Positions 26,663-37,112 are shown, counted from the first letter of the stretch. The stretch is 64,000 nucleotides of DNA from Paenibacillus ginsengihumi DSM 21568 (GCF_000380965.1 NZ_KB905558.1:1080-65079); one strand, 5' to 3'. Notes: generated from the letters alone by a model not told the origin. Numbers and translations: made by a program.

Positions 26663-26983
26663 TTATCTGCTTTCGCCGTTCACCCAGAGAAGCAGCTCGT
26701 CTGCGCCCCCAAGCCGGTAGCGCTTGCCGGCCAGCCTGCCTTCCCTGATTCTTATCATACACGGGACGCTCTCGATACGCCACTGCTTGGCCAGCCCGTA
26801 AGCGCAGTTGATGTTCAGCTTGACGAATTCGGGCGCGCCGGGAGACGTCCCGGCCAGCTCGGCCACAACCTCCATCATCCGTTCGCCGGCTTTGCACGTG
26901 CCGCATAACGGAGTATAGACATATACGACGGTGTCCCGCACGGCATGGACAAGCTCCGCCTGAGTGCGTTCCGGCAGTTTCAT
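26663..26983 (-). CDS. Thioredoxin-fold protein with CGTC active site
   Basis: A 106-residue single-domain thioredoxin-like protein. The redox pair Cys27/Cys30 lies in TPLCGTCKAGE, and the cis-Pro loop is ESVPCMIRI with an extra Cys next to the proline. Bacillus YtpP/YusE-type thiol proteins are similar. It probably works as a cytosolic disulfide reductase. The start at 26983 has AGGAGG 10 bases upstream; the frame runs to 27169 over the ABC-F terminator. It lies 28 bases before kapB on the same strand. Confidence 0.88.
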   Translation of the reverse strand: MKLPERTQAELVHAVRDTVVYVYTPLCGTCKAGERMMEVVAELAGTSPGAPEFVKLNINCAYGLAKQWRIESVPCMIRIREGRLAGKRYRLGGADELLLWVNGESR

Positions 26984-27045
26984 TCGCGGGCGGCCTCCTT
27001 TCGAGGCTTGAGAAACGGACGCATACCCGGGCGCATATAACGAAA

Positions 27046-27085
27046 GGAAAGGACGAGCGGATTGTTGTCCCGGCTCATCCTTTCC
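27046..27085 (-). terminator. Terminator of the 27111 ABC-F gene
   Basis: GGAAAGGACGAGC (27046-27058) pairs with GCTCATCCTTTCC (27073-27085) through one G-T pair. The minus-strand read ends in a T-rich tract. Confidence 0.8.
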
Positions 27086-27110
27086 TTCGCGCAGCCGCCA
27101 AAGTCGAATC

Positions 27111-28851
<1,741 letters not shown>

Positions 28852-28927
28852 TATCTTGAATATGGCACAGGTTTATTTAGCCAAGCTCCAAATTCCTATT
28901 ATAGCATAACAGCGCCGCCATTCCTAC

Positions 28928-30853
28928 TTATCTTTTGGCCGCTTCGATCTTCTCTACCAGCTCGGACAGCTCCGCCCAGCGATCCATCGCCTGCTCCAGC
29001 TCGGCGCCGATGCGCTGCTCCTCGCCGTACAGCTCCTGAACCTTGCCGTAATCGCTGCCCGCTTGCTCGATATCGGAGCGGATTTGCGCCAAACGCTCCT
29101 CGAGACCGGCGATGCGCCCTTCGATCTCGTCCCATTCCTTCTGCTCCTTGAACGACAGCTTGCGCGGTCGTTCGGCGCTGCGGCCGCCGGCTTCGCCGCT
29201 CTGCTTGCGGCTGTCCTCCCGGCGCGGCTCGTTCTCGTCCTTGGCCGCGCCGATCTCCTCTTTGCGCTTCTCCAAATAATCGGAATATGATCCGATGTAA
29301 TGCCGCACCTTGCCGTCTCCCTCGAAGGCGAGCAGCCGGTCGGCCGTCCGGTCGAGAAAATACCGGTCGTGGGACACCGTAATGACCGCACCGGGAAAAT
29401 CGTCGAGATAGTCCTCAAGAATCGTCAGCGTCTGGATGTCGAGATCGTTGGTCGGCTCGTCGAGCAGCAGCACGTTCGGCTCGCCCATCAGCGTCCGCAG
29501 CAGGTACAGGCGACGCTTCTCGCCGCCGGACAGTTTGCCGATCGGCGTCCACTGCTGGTTTGGGCTGAACAGAAAGCGCTCGAGCATTTGCGCCGCAGAG
29601 ATGACCCGCCCGTCCGCCGTGCGGATTGACTCCGCCGCTTCCTTGATATATTCGATCACGCGCTGCTTGTCGTCCATTTCCGCGCTTTCCTGCGTATAAT
29701 ACGCCAGCTTGACCGTCGGTCCGGTGACGATCGTTCCTTCGTCCGGCGTCAGCCGCCCGGCCAGCAGATTAAGCAGCGTCGACTTGCCGCTGCCGTTCGG
29801 CCCGATGACGCCGATCCGGTCGCCGGGCAAGACGATGCAGTCGAGCCCGCGGATGAGCGGCCGCCCGTTCATTGACTTGCCGACATCCTCCAGCTCGATC
29901 ACCTTCTTGCCGAGGCGGGACGCTCCCAATGCGATGTCAAGCTTCTCTCCCGGCCCGTCCGCCTTCTTGTCCATAAGCGCCTTCACGCGGTCCACGCGGG
30001 CCTTCTGTTTCGTCGTCCGCGCCTTCGCTCCCCGGCGCAGCCAGGCCAGCTCGCGGCGCAGCAGGTTTTGCCGCTTGTCCTCCTCGGCTGCCTCGCGTTC
30101 CAGCCGCTCCGCTTTCTTCTCCAGGAAGGCGGCATAGTTGCCTTCATAGCTGTACAGCTTGCCGCGATCCAGCTCGAAGATGCGGTTCGTCACGCGGTCC
30201 AGAAAATACCGGTCGTGCGTGACAACGAGCAGCGCTCCCCGCCACTTGCCCAAAAAGTCCTCGAGCCATTCCACCGTCTCATGATCAATATGGTTGGTCG
30301 GCTCGTCCAAAATAAGCAGATCGGCCGGCTGGATCAGCGCCCGGGCCATAGCGACCCGCTTGCGCTGGCCGCCGGACAGTTCGCCAACCTTCTGCCCGAA
30401 CTGCCGGATGCCGAGCCGGCTCAGCACCGTCTTCGCCGCCGTCCCCGCCTCCCAGGCGTTCAGCGCGTCCATTCGCTGCTGTGCGGCGAACAGCTTGGCC
30501 TGCCGCTTCTCGTCGGCCGGATTCAGCTCGAGCTCGGCCAGCGCCCCTTCATATTCGCGCAGCGTCTGCATGAGCGGCGCGTCGCCGTGGAAAACCTGCT
30601 CCAGCACGGTCGATTGCGGATCGAATTCCGGATTTTGCGGCAAATACTGGACGCTGAACCGGTTCGCGTGAATGAGCCTGCCGCTTTCCATCGGCTCGAC
30701 GCCGGCCAGCAGCTTGAGCAGCGTCGACTTGCCCGTGCCGTTCACGCCGACGAGGCCGATGCGCTCCTTCTCGTTGATTTGAAAATCGATATGATCGAAC
30801 AGCACTTTATCGCCATACGTTTTGGTCAAGCTCTCTACCGTCAATATATTCAA
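28928..30853 (-). CDS. ABC-F ATPase, Uup/YfmR type with C-terminal coiled coil
   Basis: A 641-residue ABC-F protein. Walker A sites GVNGTGKST and GPNGSGKST, signatures LSGGQRKRV and LSGGEKRRL, and two LLLDEPTN(H/D) blocks are intact. A basic linker (RGAKARTTKQKARVDRV) between the domains and a C-terminal antiparallel coiled coil (about 560-641) place it with Uup/YfmR, which bind ribosomes or branched DNA. The start is a TTG at 30853, 11 bases after AGGAGG; the ribosome site lies in the end of the M42 peptidase gene, so they are coupled. Confidence 0.92.
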   Translation of the reverse strand: MNILTVESLTKTYGDKVLFDHIDFQINEKERIGLVGVNGTGKSTLLKLLAGVEPMESGRLIHANRFSVQYLPQNPEFDPQSTVLEQVFHGDAPLMQTLREYEGALAELELNPADEKRQAKLFAAQQRMDALNAWEAGTAAKTVLSRLGIRQFGQKVGELSGGQRKRVAMARALIQPADLLILDEPTNHIDHETVEWLEDFLGKWRGALLVVTHDRYFLDRVTNRIFELDRGKLYSYEGNYAAFLEKKAERLEREAAEEDKRQNLLRRELAWLRRGAKARTTKQKARVDRVKALMDKKADGPGEKLDIALGASRLGKKVIELEDVGKSMNGRPLIRGLDCIVLPGDRIGVIGPNGSGKSTLLNLLAGRLTPDEGTIVTGPTVKLAYYTQESAEMDDKQRVIEYIKEAAESIRTADGRVISAAQMLERFLFSPNQQWTPIGKLSGGEKRRLYLLRTLMGEPNVLLLDEPTNDLDIQTLTILEDYLDDFPGAVITVSHDRYFLDRTADRLLAFEGDGKVRHYIGSYSDYLEKRKEEIGAAKDENEPRREDSRKQSGEAGGRSAERPRKLSFKEQKEWDEIEGRIAGLEERLAQIRSDIEQAGSDYGKVQELYGEEQRIGAELEQAMDRWAELSELVEKIEAAKR

Positions 30854-30859
30854 TGTGGT

Positions 30860-31945
30860 TCAGTCCTCCTGCGTTCCGTAAGGTGCGGCCGGATCGGCGA
30901 CATAGGCTGCAAGCAGTGCGATCGTATTCATGATACCGTCGCGATGCGTCCGCTCCATGGCGTGCGACGCGTGAACGCCGGGGCCGATGAGCGCCGCGCG
31001 GATGTTGCTGCCGCCGCGCAGCGCTGCGGAAGCGTCGGAGCTGTAATGCGGATAAATATCGACCGCATAGCTCAGTCCCTCCCGTTTCGCCAGCTCGATC
31101 AGGCGGGTCGTCATCGCTTCGTCGTACGGGCCGGACGAATCTTTGGCGCAGATCGATACGTCGAATTCGGTGCAGCTCAAATCGTCGCCCATCGCCCCCA
31201 TATCGACTGCGATCATCTCTTCGACGTCGCCCGGAATCCAGGACGCTCCGTGGCCCACTTCTTCATAGGTGCTGACGAGCAGGCGGAGCGTGCGGGCCGG
31301 CGCCGCCTCTCTGCGCGAGATCAGCTCCAGCAGCCCGAACAGCGCCGCCACTCCGGCCTTGTCGTCCAGATGGCGCGATTTGATGAACCCGTTCGGAAAA
31401 AAGCGGGTGCGCGGGTCGAACGATACGAAGTCCCCCGGCGAGATGCCGAGCGCTTGGACGTCTTCCTCGCCGCGAACCGGCTCGTCCAGCCGAATCTCCA
31501 TCACCGCCTCCTCGCGCTTCAGATCGCGGGCATCGGTATAAACGTGCACCGACGGCTTCATCGTCATGATCGTGCCCTCGTAAGTCCGTCCGTCCCGCGT
31601 ATGTACCGTGCAGTATTCATTCTCGACCGAGCCCAGCATATAGCCGCCGACCAGCGTAAACCGCAGGCGGCCGTTCGGCTTGATCGCCCGCACCATCGCC
31701 CCGAGTGTGTCGACGTGGGCGGACAGGCCGATTGCGCGCTCCCGGCTCGCCCCCGGCACGGTGATGATGCCGTTGCCTTTGGGCGTGAAGCTGAGCGGAA
31801 AGCCGAGCTTCTCCGCCTCGCCGGCAAGCAGCGTCATAATCGCCCGGCAATAGCCGCTCGGACTCGGCACGGCGAGCAGCCGCTCCAGCAGCTCCAGCAC
31901 ATAAGCTTGATTGATTTTCGAAACGATCGAATCCGTTCTGGACAT
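30860..31945 (-). CDS. M42 family aminopeptidase
   Basis: A 361-residue dinuclear-metal peptidase. Visible ligands and catalytic residues: His77 and Asp79 in SAHVDTLG, Asp in HLDDKAG, the Glu pair in YEEVGHG, Asp in VDMGAMGDD, and a late His in HASHAME. Family members form large tetrahedral aminopeptidases (glutamyl or leucyl type) that trim peptides in the cytosol. The ATG at 31945 has GGAAGGGG 8 bases upstream. First gene of a unit with the Uup-type ABC-F, whose start is 6 bases past its stop. Divergent from the ASCH gene. Confidence 0.92.
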   Translation of the reverse strand: MSRTDSIVSKINQAYVLELLERLLAVPSPSGYCRAIMTLLAGEAEKLGFPLSFTPKGNGIITVPGASRERAIGLSAHVDTLGAMVRAIKPNGRLRFTLVGGYMLGSVENEYCTVHTRDGRTYEGTIMTMKPSVHVYTDARDLKREEAVMEIRLDEPVRGEEDVQALGISPGDFVSFDPRTRFFPNGFIKSRHLDDKAGVAALFGLLELISRREAAPARTLRLLVSTYEEVGHGASWIPGDVEEMIAVDMGAMGDDLSCTEFDVSICAKDSSGPYDEAMTTRLIELAKREGLSYAVDIYPHYSSDASAALRGGSNIRAALIGPGVHASHAMERTHRDGIMNTIALLAAYVADPAAPYGTQED

Positions 31946-32031
31946 TTCATTACCCCTTCCATTTGCTTCCGCAGCCGTAATTGTGTAAGCTTACCATGGG
32001 ATTCCATGATATAGAAAGGTGAGAGAACTGT

Positions 32032-32370
32032 ATGAGCGAAACGAACCAAACATTGCCGCCCAAAACCTGTGCCATCGAGCGTCTGGTCACTGTGAAGGAC
32101 GATATTGACAAGGTGCTCAAAGGCGAGAAAACCGCAACCCGGCGCAACGGCCGTTATGCCGATCCGGGCGAAATCATGGAGCTCGAAGGCAAGCGGTTCG
32201 AGGTCACCCGGGTGTATCAGCAGTCGCTGGGCGAGTTGACCGACGACCACGCCCGTGCGGAAGGCTTCGAAACCGTTGAAGCGTACAAAAGCTACATTTT
32301 GTCCATGCATCCCGGCATGCCGTGGCTGCCGCACATGAAGGTGTGGGTTCACGAATTCCGGGCCGTGTAA
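32032..32370 (+). CDS. ASCH domain protein
   Basis: A 112-residue protein with the ASCH fold (PUA-like beta-barrel). Seen: KGEKTATRRNGRYADPGEIMEL, typical of the basic substrate groove, and the helical LTDDHARAEGFETVEAY segment. ASCH proteins bind RNA or modified nucleosides; some hydrolyse N4-acetylcytidine. Which applies here cannot be told. The ATG at 32032 has AAAGGTGA 10 bases upstream. It stands alone, divergent from the peptidase operon and closed by a strong terminator. Confidence 0.9.
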   Translation: MSETNQTLPPKTCAIERLVTVKDDIDKVLKGEKTATRRNGRYADPGEIMELEGKRFEVTRVYQQSLGELTDDHARAEGFETVEAYKSYILSMHPGMPWLPHMKVWVHEFRAV

Positions 32371-32376
32371 TATGCA

Positions 32377-32420
32377 AAAACAGTGTAGCCGTATAAAACA
32401 TACAGCCGCTACACTGTTTT
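32377..32420 (+). terminator. ASCH gene terminator
   Basis: AAAACAGTGTAGC (32377-32389) pairs perfectly with GCTACACTGTTTT (32408-32420). The A-run and T-run at the two ends make it usable in both directions. Confidence 0.85.
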
Positions 32421-32473
32421 ACTATCTTGCGCCGGCACTGGAGCCCCTCCCCGGGCTACACCGGGCACATGAG

Positions 32474-32724
32474 GCGACAAATCCTGCAAAAAATGCAACA
32501 TTTTCCGGCCTCTTCGTCTCAGAAGAAGGAGAATGTTGTATTTTGTGCAACAATTTAGGGGCGGTTGGCTCCAAATCCGGGAATATCGCCCAAATTGTTG
32601 CACTTTTTACAACATTGAGCCGCAAATAAGGGTTATCCCCCCATTTTTGTTGTACAAAATACAACATTTGCTGGATCTCGTGGAAATAGCCCCCGGTACG
32701 CTGGCTCGTTTTCATCATCTGATG
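32474..32724 (+). repeat. LR long palindromic repeat, copy 1
   Basis: The core (32474-32671) is about as long as, and aligns without gaps to, 35593-35790. It alternates CAACA and TGTTG motifs: TGCAACATT/AATGTTGTA, then TGCAACAATTT/AAATTGTTGCA, then GTTGTA-CAAAA-TACAAC. A tail (32680-32724, GGAAATAGCCC ... CATCTGATGG) corresponds to the segment that precedes the core in copy 2. SR copy E follows within 30 bases. With SR E it fills the 495-base gap 32371-32865. Confidence 0.85.
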
Positions 32725-32753
32725 GTACTGCGCCAGCGGCATGGGAGTCTATC

Positions 32754-32837
32754 TTGAAAAATCAGCTTTGTGTACAAGTTGATTTTTCAATACCGAAGTT
32801 GGCGACCGATGACGAAGGATTCGTTCGCCAAGGCGTC
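32754..32837 (+). repeat. SR dispersed repeat, copy E
   Basis: Hairpin 1 is TTGAAAAATCAGCTT / AAGTTGATTTTTCAA with one G-T pair, so its inner sequence differs from other copies while pairing is kept. Hairpin 2 is altered: TTGGCGA can pair with TTCGCCAA. It is preceded by GTCTATC, the 3' end signature of a previous unit. It forms the leader of the membrane protein gene at 32866. Confidence 0.85.
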
Positions 32838-32865
32838 AATTTTGCGAGAGGACCTGAGAAATCAT

Positions 32866-33300
32866 ATGTATCCATGGATCGTATTTATTCACGCCGTCAG
32901 TGCGATGGTCTCTATCGGACCGTTTATTTTATTGATTCCGTTGATGCGCAAGCTTCGTTCGGCCAAAGGCCCGGTATTCGAAGCTCAACTGGACTTGTTT
33001 CATGCCGCCGTTCGCTTGTCGAAACATGCAGGACATGTGCTGGTCGCTTCCGGCCTGCTGCTGATGTGGCTGGGCGGATGGCCATGGCATACGCCATGGA
33101 TTGCGGCAACGCTCGCCGTGCTGTTCGCTTCGCTGTTATTCATGGCGCGCGCTTTCTCGCCGACGATCCGCAAGCTCCGGCAGGGCAGCGAGGGGCGCGA
33201 GGCGCTGCTCGCCAAACTGGCCCGCTCGCTGTATATTTATTTGACCGTGCTGTTCATCATGCTCTGGCTGATGATCATGAAGCCCGGCCTATGGGTTTAA
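32866..33300 (+). CDS. Four-helix membrane protein of unknown function
   Basis: A 144-residue integral membrane protein. Hydrophobic helices are at about 3-22, 45-65, 70-92 and 118-140. The arrangement with a His in the first helix (WIVFIHAVSAMVSIGPF) and another in HAGHVLVASG is similar to DUF2269/CopD-like small membrane proteins that bind haem or metal, but the match is by layout only. The ATG at 32866 has a weak site (GAGAGG 14 bases upstream). Its whole upstream region is SR copy E and LR copy 1, so any promoter must lie inside the repeats. Confidence 0.72.
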   Translation: MYPWIVFIHAVSAMVSIGPFILLIPLMRKLRSAKGPVFEAQLDLFHAAVRLSKHAGHVLVASGLLLMWLGGWPWHTPWIAATLAVLFASLLFMARAFSPTIRKLRQGSEGREALLAKLARSLYIYLTVLFIMLWLMIMKPGLWV

Positions 33301-33310
33301 GCGGGTTGTC

Positions 33311-33601
33311 TCAGCTTTCGAAATCGACGCACACGCTGGTGCCGTCCAGCACCTTCTTCATATGCGCCTTGACGGCCTCGTGCACAGGATGGACGTCGTA
33401 GGCCTTCAAGTCGTCCAAAGAATCGAATTTCGTAATCAGGGCAATGTCGTAAGACCGGTCCAAATGCAATACGTCCAGGCCGACTTCGATATGGCGGAGC
33501 ACGTCGATCTTGCCTTCCATATTTCTGAGCACATTAGCCGTTTCCTGAATCGCTTCCGGGGAGCGGTCTTTCAGCTTAAAGAGCACTACGTGGGTAATCA
33601 T
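33311..33601 (-). CDS. Dabb (stress-responsive A/B barrel) protein
   Basis: A 96-residue dimeric alpha-beta barrel protein. The family marks are ITHVVLFKLKD at the N-terminus, the mid-strand SYDIALITKFDSLDDLKAY and HPVHEAVKAHMKK. Dabb proteins occur in stress responses or as small cyclases and monooxygenases; no substrate can be proposed. It lies convergent with the membrane protein gene (10 bases apart) and downstream of the FHA gene by 126 bases. A TATAAT-containing sequence just upstream suggests its own promoter. Confidence 0.9.
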   Translation of the reverse strand: MITHVVLFKLKDRSPEAIQETANVLRNMEGKIDVLRHIEVGLDVLHLDRSYDIALITKFDSLDDLKAYDVHPVHEAVKAHMKKVLDGTSVCVDFES

Positions 33602-33727
33602 CGGTTTCTTCCTCTTTTCCTCGGTTTCTCGGGCGGATAAGCCTCCTTTCCGAATTATAGCATTTTATAGCCTTTCGCGCACTCTCGCGAAAGCGCGATT
33701 GTACTGCGCCAGGCAGACTTGCCTGCC

Positions 33728-35518
33728 TCAAGCGCCGGATTTGAACACGAACTCCGTCCTGGCGACAGCGATGACATCGCCATCCTGCAGCGGATACGTT
33801 CTGTATGGAACAAGCGTTTCCCCGTTCAGCGAAGTTCCGTTGCGCGAGCCGAGATCCTTGACGACAAGATTCCCGTCCTCCCGGACGATCTCCGCATGAA
33901 TCCGCGAGATGCCGGCGTCGTCCAAAGCGTAATCGACCTCATGCCCCTGACGGCCGAATACGAAGACGGATTTGCGAAGCGCGATCTTTTCGGTCTGCCC
34001 GTTTTTCGTCGTTTCCAGATACGGCGTCTTTCCCTTCCGTTCGGCTCCCGGCAGCGGCTTCAGCAGCACGGTCGCCGCCGGCGGCGCCAGCAGCGTCGTC
34101 ACGGCCGATGCCGGCGGCTCAGCGAACGGGTTAGACGCAGCAGCGGATGATGACGGCACGGCGTTTCTCCTTGCGACAGCCGGCAGGGCTTCAGCGAATG
34201 GAGGCGATGCGGCGTGGGACGACGATGGTACGGCGGTTCTTCTTTCTACGGCGTGCGCTGTCGAAGCGTTAGCGCTCCCTTCGAATGAAGGGAACGCATT
34301 CGCACCGCCCGAGCCCGCTCCAGGCATGTCGCTTTCGCTGCGCCTCTCCCTGACGCCGGGGCTGACGGACGACAAGCCGACTTCCATCAGCCCGATTCGC
34401 GACAGCATCTCGCCCACTCGCTCCGGCTCCTCCGCTGCTGGATGGGGCTGCTCCGCGCTCCATTCGGAGCTATCGTCCACATCGTCATCGCTATCCCTGG
34501 TCGCACCGCGCTTCAGCAGCAAGTAAGCCCCCAGCACGGCGAACAGAGACAGCCCGCTGCATATATACAGCATCGGTTCCGTCGGCTTGTCGGCGTACAG
34601 TTTCCAGATCAGAGCCAAGCCGATCACAAAACCGGCCGCAACGAGCAAGGTCCGTCTGCTTTTCGGTCGTTGCCCCGCTGTGCCAGGCGCCTCCGGTTCG
34701 TCCGGCATAAACGGCAGAGGAGCTCCCTCATCCTTGGCCGGCCATTCCGAACCGGCGGCAGCGAATGAGGACGGCTGCGTGAATGACGACGTGAATGACG
34801 GCGTGGATGCTGACGAGGATTCCGGCATCTCTCCGGCAGGGCGCTTCCTATCTACAGCCTCAGAGCCGGCAGAGCGTGTGGCGGAAAAGCTTTCGGACGG
34901 CACCTCCTGCCGCCCGCCCCATTCTTCCTTCTCGAGAATGTGAATGTGACGCTGCAGAAGCTGTTTCATCCCGCCAAAGTGGAACGTTTCGTCCTGCAAA
35001 TAGTCCATCAGCTCCTGATAGCCGCTGCCTCTCAGCTCGGGAACTTTACGGATCAGTCGCGAGGCCAGCTGCATTAGTTCCCCGGCAAGAGACTCCCCGT
35101 CTTGGCGCCGCGCAAGCGGCACATATGTCAAATACAGGTCGTCCAGCCCCGCTCCGCAATAAATGAAATCCTCGTGCAGCACATACCCCTCGGCGCGAAG
35201 CATGTATACCTTGCTATCGTCCAAAATATCGGCAAGCTCGTGAAGCAGGCCAAAATACCGGAGCAGCGGCAGCTTCTCCGCGCGCAGCCTTTGCGACAGC
35301 ATTCGTCTGCCTGTTATGTTATAGACCAGCCGCAGGTCGCCGTTCATGCTTTCCGTCTGCAGCTCCAGCTGCCGCGGAATGCGGTTGGCCGCAACCATTT
35401 TGAGCTGAAAAGCATGAAGCTCCTCCTGCTTCAAGCCGTCCGGACGGCTTAACATCATAAAATGACCGTGGCGCTCGATATATTCGACGGCAAATCCTTG
35501 TATGGCCGCAGCCGTCAT
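33728..35518 (-). CDS. FHA domain protein with DUF6382-like N-terminus (Tad cluster)
   Basis: A 596-residue protein. Residues 1-200 form a folded domain like the DUF6382 proteins found beside Tad genes. A Ser/Pro-rich linker, one or two membrane helices (about 290-335), and a second linker lead to a C-terminal FHA domain (about 510-595) with FGRQGHE, SRIHAEI and GSRNGT, the phosphothreonine-binding loops. The second linker has two near-copies of AVPSSS..AS.PFAE. It may recruit a phosphorylated partner to the pilus machine. No Ser/Thr kinase is in the cluster. The ATG at 35518 has AGGAGG 9 bases upstream. LR copy 2 and SR copy F separate it from the peptidase gene. Confidence 0.85.
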   Translation of the reverse strand: MTAAAIQGFAVEYIERHGHFMMLSRPDGLKQEELHAFQLKMVAANRIPRQLELQTESMNGDLRLVYNITGRRMLSQRLRAEKLPLLRYFGLLHELADILDDSKVYMLRAEGYVLHEDFIYCGAGLDDLYLTYVPLARRQDGESLAGELMQLASRLIRKVPELRGSGYQELMDYLQDETFHFGGMKQLLQRHIHILEKEEWGGRQEVPSESFSATRSAGSEAVDRKRPAGEMPESSSASTPSFTSSFTQPSSFAAAGSEWPAKDEGAPLPFMPDEPEAPGTAGQRPKSRRTLLVAAGFVIGLALIWKLYADKPTEPMLYICSGLSLFAVLGAYLLLKRGATRDSDDDVDDSSEWSAEQPHPAAEEPERVGEMLSRIGLMEVGLSSVSPGVRERRSESDMPGAGSGGANAFPSFEGSANASTAHAVERRTAVPSSSHAASPPFAEALPAVARRNAVPSSSAAASNPFAEPPASAVTTLLAPPAATVLLKPLPGAERKGKTPYLETTKNGQTEKIALRKSVFVFGRQGHEVDYALDDAGISRIHAEIVREDGNLVVKDLGSRNGTSLNGETLVPYRTYPLQDGDVIAVARTEFVFKSGA

Positions 35519-35547
35519 AAATTCTGACCTCCTTTATTCGCCATGAA

Positions 35548-35793
35548 TCTTGAAAATAGCCCAGGGTGAGCAGCTCATTTCATCTTCTGATAGCGACAAA
35601 TCCTGCAAAAAATGCAACATTTTCCTCCCTCTTCGCAGCAGAGGAAGGGTAATGTTGCATTTTATACAACAATTTGGGCGTGTTGGGCTTCAAACCCGGG
35701 AACATTGTCCGAAATGTTGCACAAAGTGCAACATTGAGCCGTAAATAGGGTTGATTGCCCCGTTTTTGTTGTACAAAATACAACATTTGTTGA
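35548..35793 (+). repeat. LR long palindromic repeat, copy 2
   Basis: The segment 35548-35592 (TCTTGAAAATAGCCC ... CTTCTGATAG) is followed by the 198-base core at 35593-35790. Core hairpins: TGCAACATT/AATGTTGCA (perfect), GTTGCAC-AAA-GTGCAAC, and GTTGTA-CAAAA-TACAAC. Differences from copy 1 fall mainly in loops. SR copy F follows 5 bases later. Together they occupy most of the 404-base gap inside the Tad cluster. Confidence 0.85.
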
Positions 35794-35798
35794 CTATC

Positions 35799-35883
35799 TT
35801 GAAAAATCAGCTTTATCTACAAGCTGAATTTTCTGGCACCGCAGGCGACGACCGATGACGAAGGATCGCCTGTCATAGGCATC
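35799..35883 (+). repeat. SR dispersed repeat, copy F
   Basis: Hairpin 1 is AAATCAGCTT-TATCTAC-AAGCTGAATTT. The linker GGCACCGCAGG and hairpin 2 (ATGACGA / TGTCAT, then GGCATC) follow, then TATCTTAAAAA. Located 40 bases past the stop of the prepilin peptidase gene. Confidence 0.88.
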
Positions 35884-35922
35884 TATCTTAAAAAGTTGGA
35901 ACGATTCCCTCGCCAACAGCGT

Positions 35923-36453
35923 CTAGACGCTGCTCCACTGCCACAAAGCGTACAACACCCCGGGCAAAACCGCCCACATGAACGGAAACTGCGTGTAACG
36001 TTTTTGCTCCGTATCCTCTCGCCATTCGCGGATTTGTGTCCAGTCTTTTCGCACAGCGATGCGCCAGACGGAAATGCCGAGCATGCAGACTCTGGCCACC
36101 CAGTCCCGTTTCCACAACAGAATGCATGCGGCCAGCAACCCTGCGAACAGCAAGGAAGCAGCCATTGCATACAGGACGAACCCCGCTCCGGTCAGCGCTC
36201 CCAATGCGCCGAACAGCTTGACATCACCCGCGCCTACCGCGCGGCACGCATACAGCAGGAGCAGCGGAATGAAGCCGCAGGCAAAGCCTGCAGCGGCAAA
36301 ACCGAGACCGCTTAAGCCGTCCGCAATAGCGTGAACAGCCGCACCGGCCGCCGCGCCGCCCGCCGTCAGCCAATTCGGTATTTTTCTCGAACGGACATCG
36401 GTGATGAACGACGCCAGCAGCAGCAGCGCCGCGATTGCTCCCGCCGCCGTCAT
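35923..36453 (-). CDS. A24 prepilin peptidase (TadV/CpaA-like)
   Basis: A 176-residue membrane aspartic protease. The two catalytic aspartates are Asp19 (FITDVRSRKIPN) and Asp76 (VGAGDVKLFG). About five to six hydrophobic helices are present and the N-methylation domain of PilD is absent, as in TadV. It should cut the leader of the Flp pilin and TadE-like proteins. The start overlaps the stop of the TadE-like gene upstream as ATGA, showing coupling. Confidence 0.93.
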   Translation of the reverse strand: MTAAGAIAALLLLASFITDVRSRKIPNWLTAGGAAAGAAVHAIADGLSGLGFAAAGFACGFIPLLLLYACRAVGAGDVKLFGALGALTGAGFVLYAMAASLLFAGLLAACILLWKRDWVARVCMLGISVWRIAVRKDWTQIREWREDTEQKRYTQFPFMWAVLPGVLYALWQWSSV

Positions 36454-37112
36454 GAACTTCCTCCGATCCAGGCCCGCTCCACAGCCCTTTTTTTGATGAC
36501 AATGGTCTTCCGATAAAACGGCACTGCCAGCTTCATCTCGTACTGCGCCTCCAGTCCAAAATACGCATTGTCTTTATTGTCGAAGCTCGGAAATTCAAGA
36601 TCGGTCACTTTAAGTCCCTCAAGATGGAGTCTTCGCGGGTTGGCAAAGCTGGACAAGACGGGAAGCGCAGCGCCGTACATCGCTTCCTCCGCCTGCCGCT
36701 TCGCCGCCTCGCCGGCTTCCGTGCCCAAGTTCTCCAGCGCCTCCCGCTTCGTTCGTTCCCAGGCGACGAGCTTCACGACAGGTTCGGGGATCCAGCGGCT
36801 GTAGTCGTCCACGAACGTTTCCGCCTCGATCGCCGTCTGCCGGGCGCTCTCTACCCGGCTCGTCACATAGTTCAGCCAGGCGGCCGGCCTGCTTTGCGAC
36901 CACTGTTCCTTGCCCTGCTGGTACAATAGATCGACAGGATACAGATTGGCGGCGACGACCTTGGCCGTGCTCGATACGGCCGACTGCAGCGCCATCTCCG
37001 CGAGCGCGATCTGTACGAAAGCGACGAGAACCATAATCAGCGACATGAACAGCGGGAGCACAAGCGCCGCCTCGAGCGTGATGCTTCCCTTGTCTTCTCC
37101 TCTCAGCTTCAT
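36450..37112 (-). CDS. TadE-like pseudopilin
   Basis: About 220 residues. GSITLEAALVLPLFMSLIMVLVAF near the N-terminus is a type IV pilin-like or TadE segment: Glu five residues after the Gly cleavage point and one long hydrophobic helix. The rest is extracytoplasmic, mixed alpha/beta. It would be cut by the A24 peptidase encoded next. Start: ATG at 37112 with AAAGGGGA 12 bases upstream; a TTG at 37139 has no site. SR copy G lies just upstream, between this gene and the coiled-coil gene. Confidence 0.85.
   Translation of the reverse strand: MKLRGEDKGSITLEAALVLPLFMSLIMVLVAFVQIALAEMALQSAVSSTAKVVAANLYPVDLLYQQGKEQWSQSRPAAWLNYVTSRVESARQTAIEAETFVDDYSRWIPEPVVKLVAWERTKREALENLGTEAGEAAKRQAEEAMYGAALPVLSSFANPRRLHLEGLKVTDLEFPSFDNKDNAYFGLEAQYEMKLAVPFYRKTIVIKKRAVERAWIGGSS

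Noticed and set aside
32422-32742. 106-residue minus-strand frame and its partner at 35580-35786 as a repeated gene
   Set aside because: The shared frame lies fully in the LR palindromes, has no ribosome site, and most differing codons change the residue. Structure conservation explains it better.
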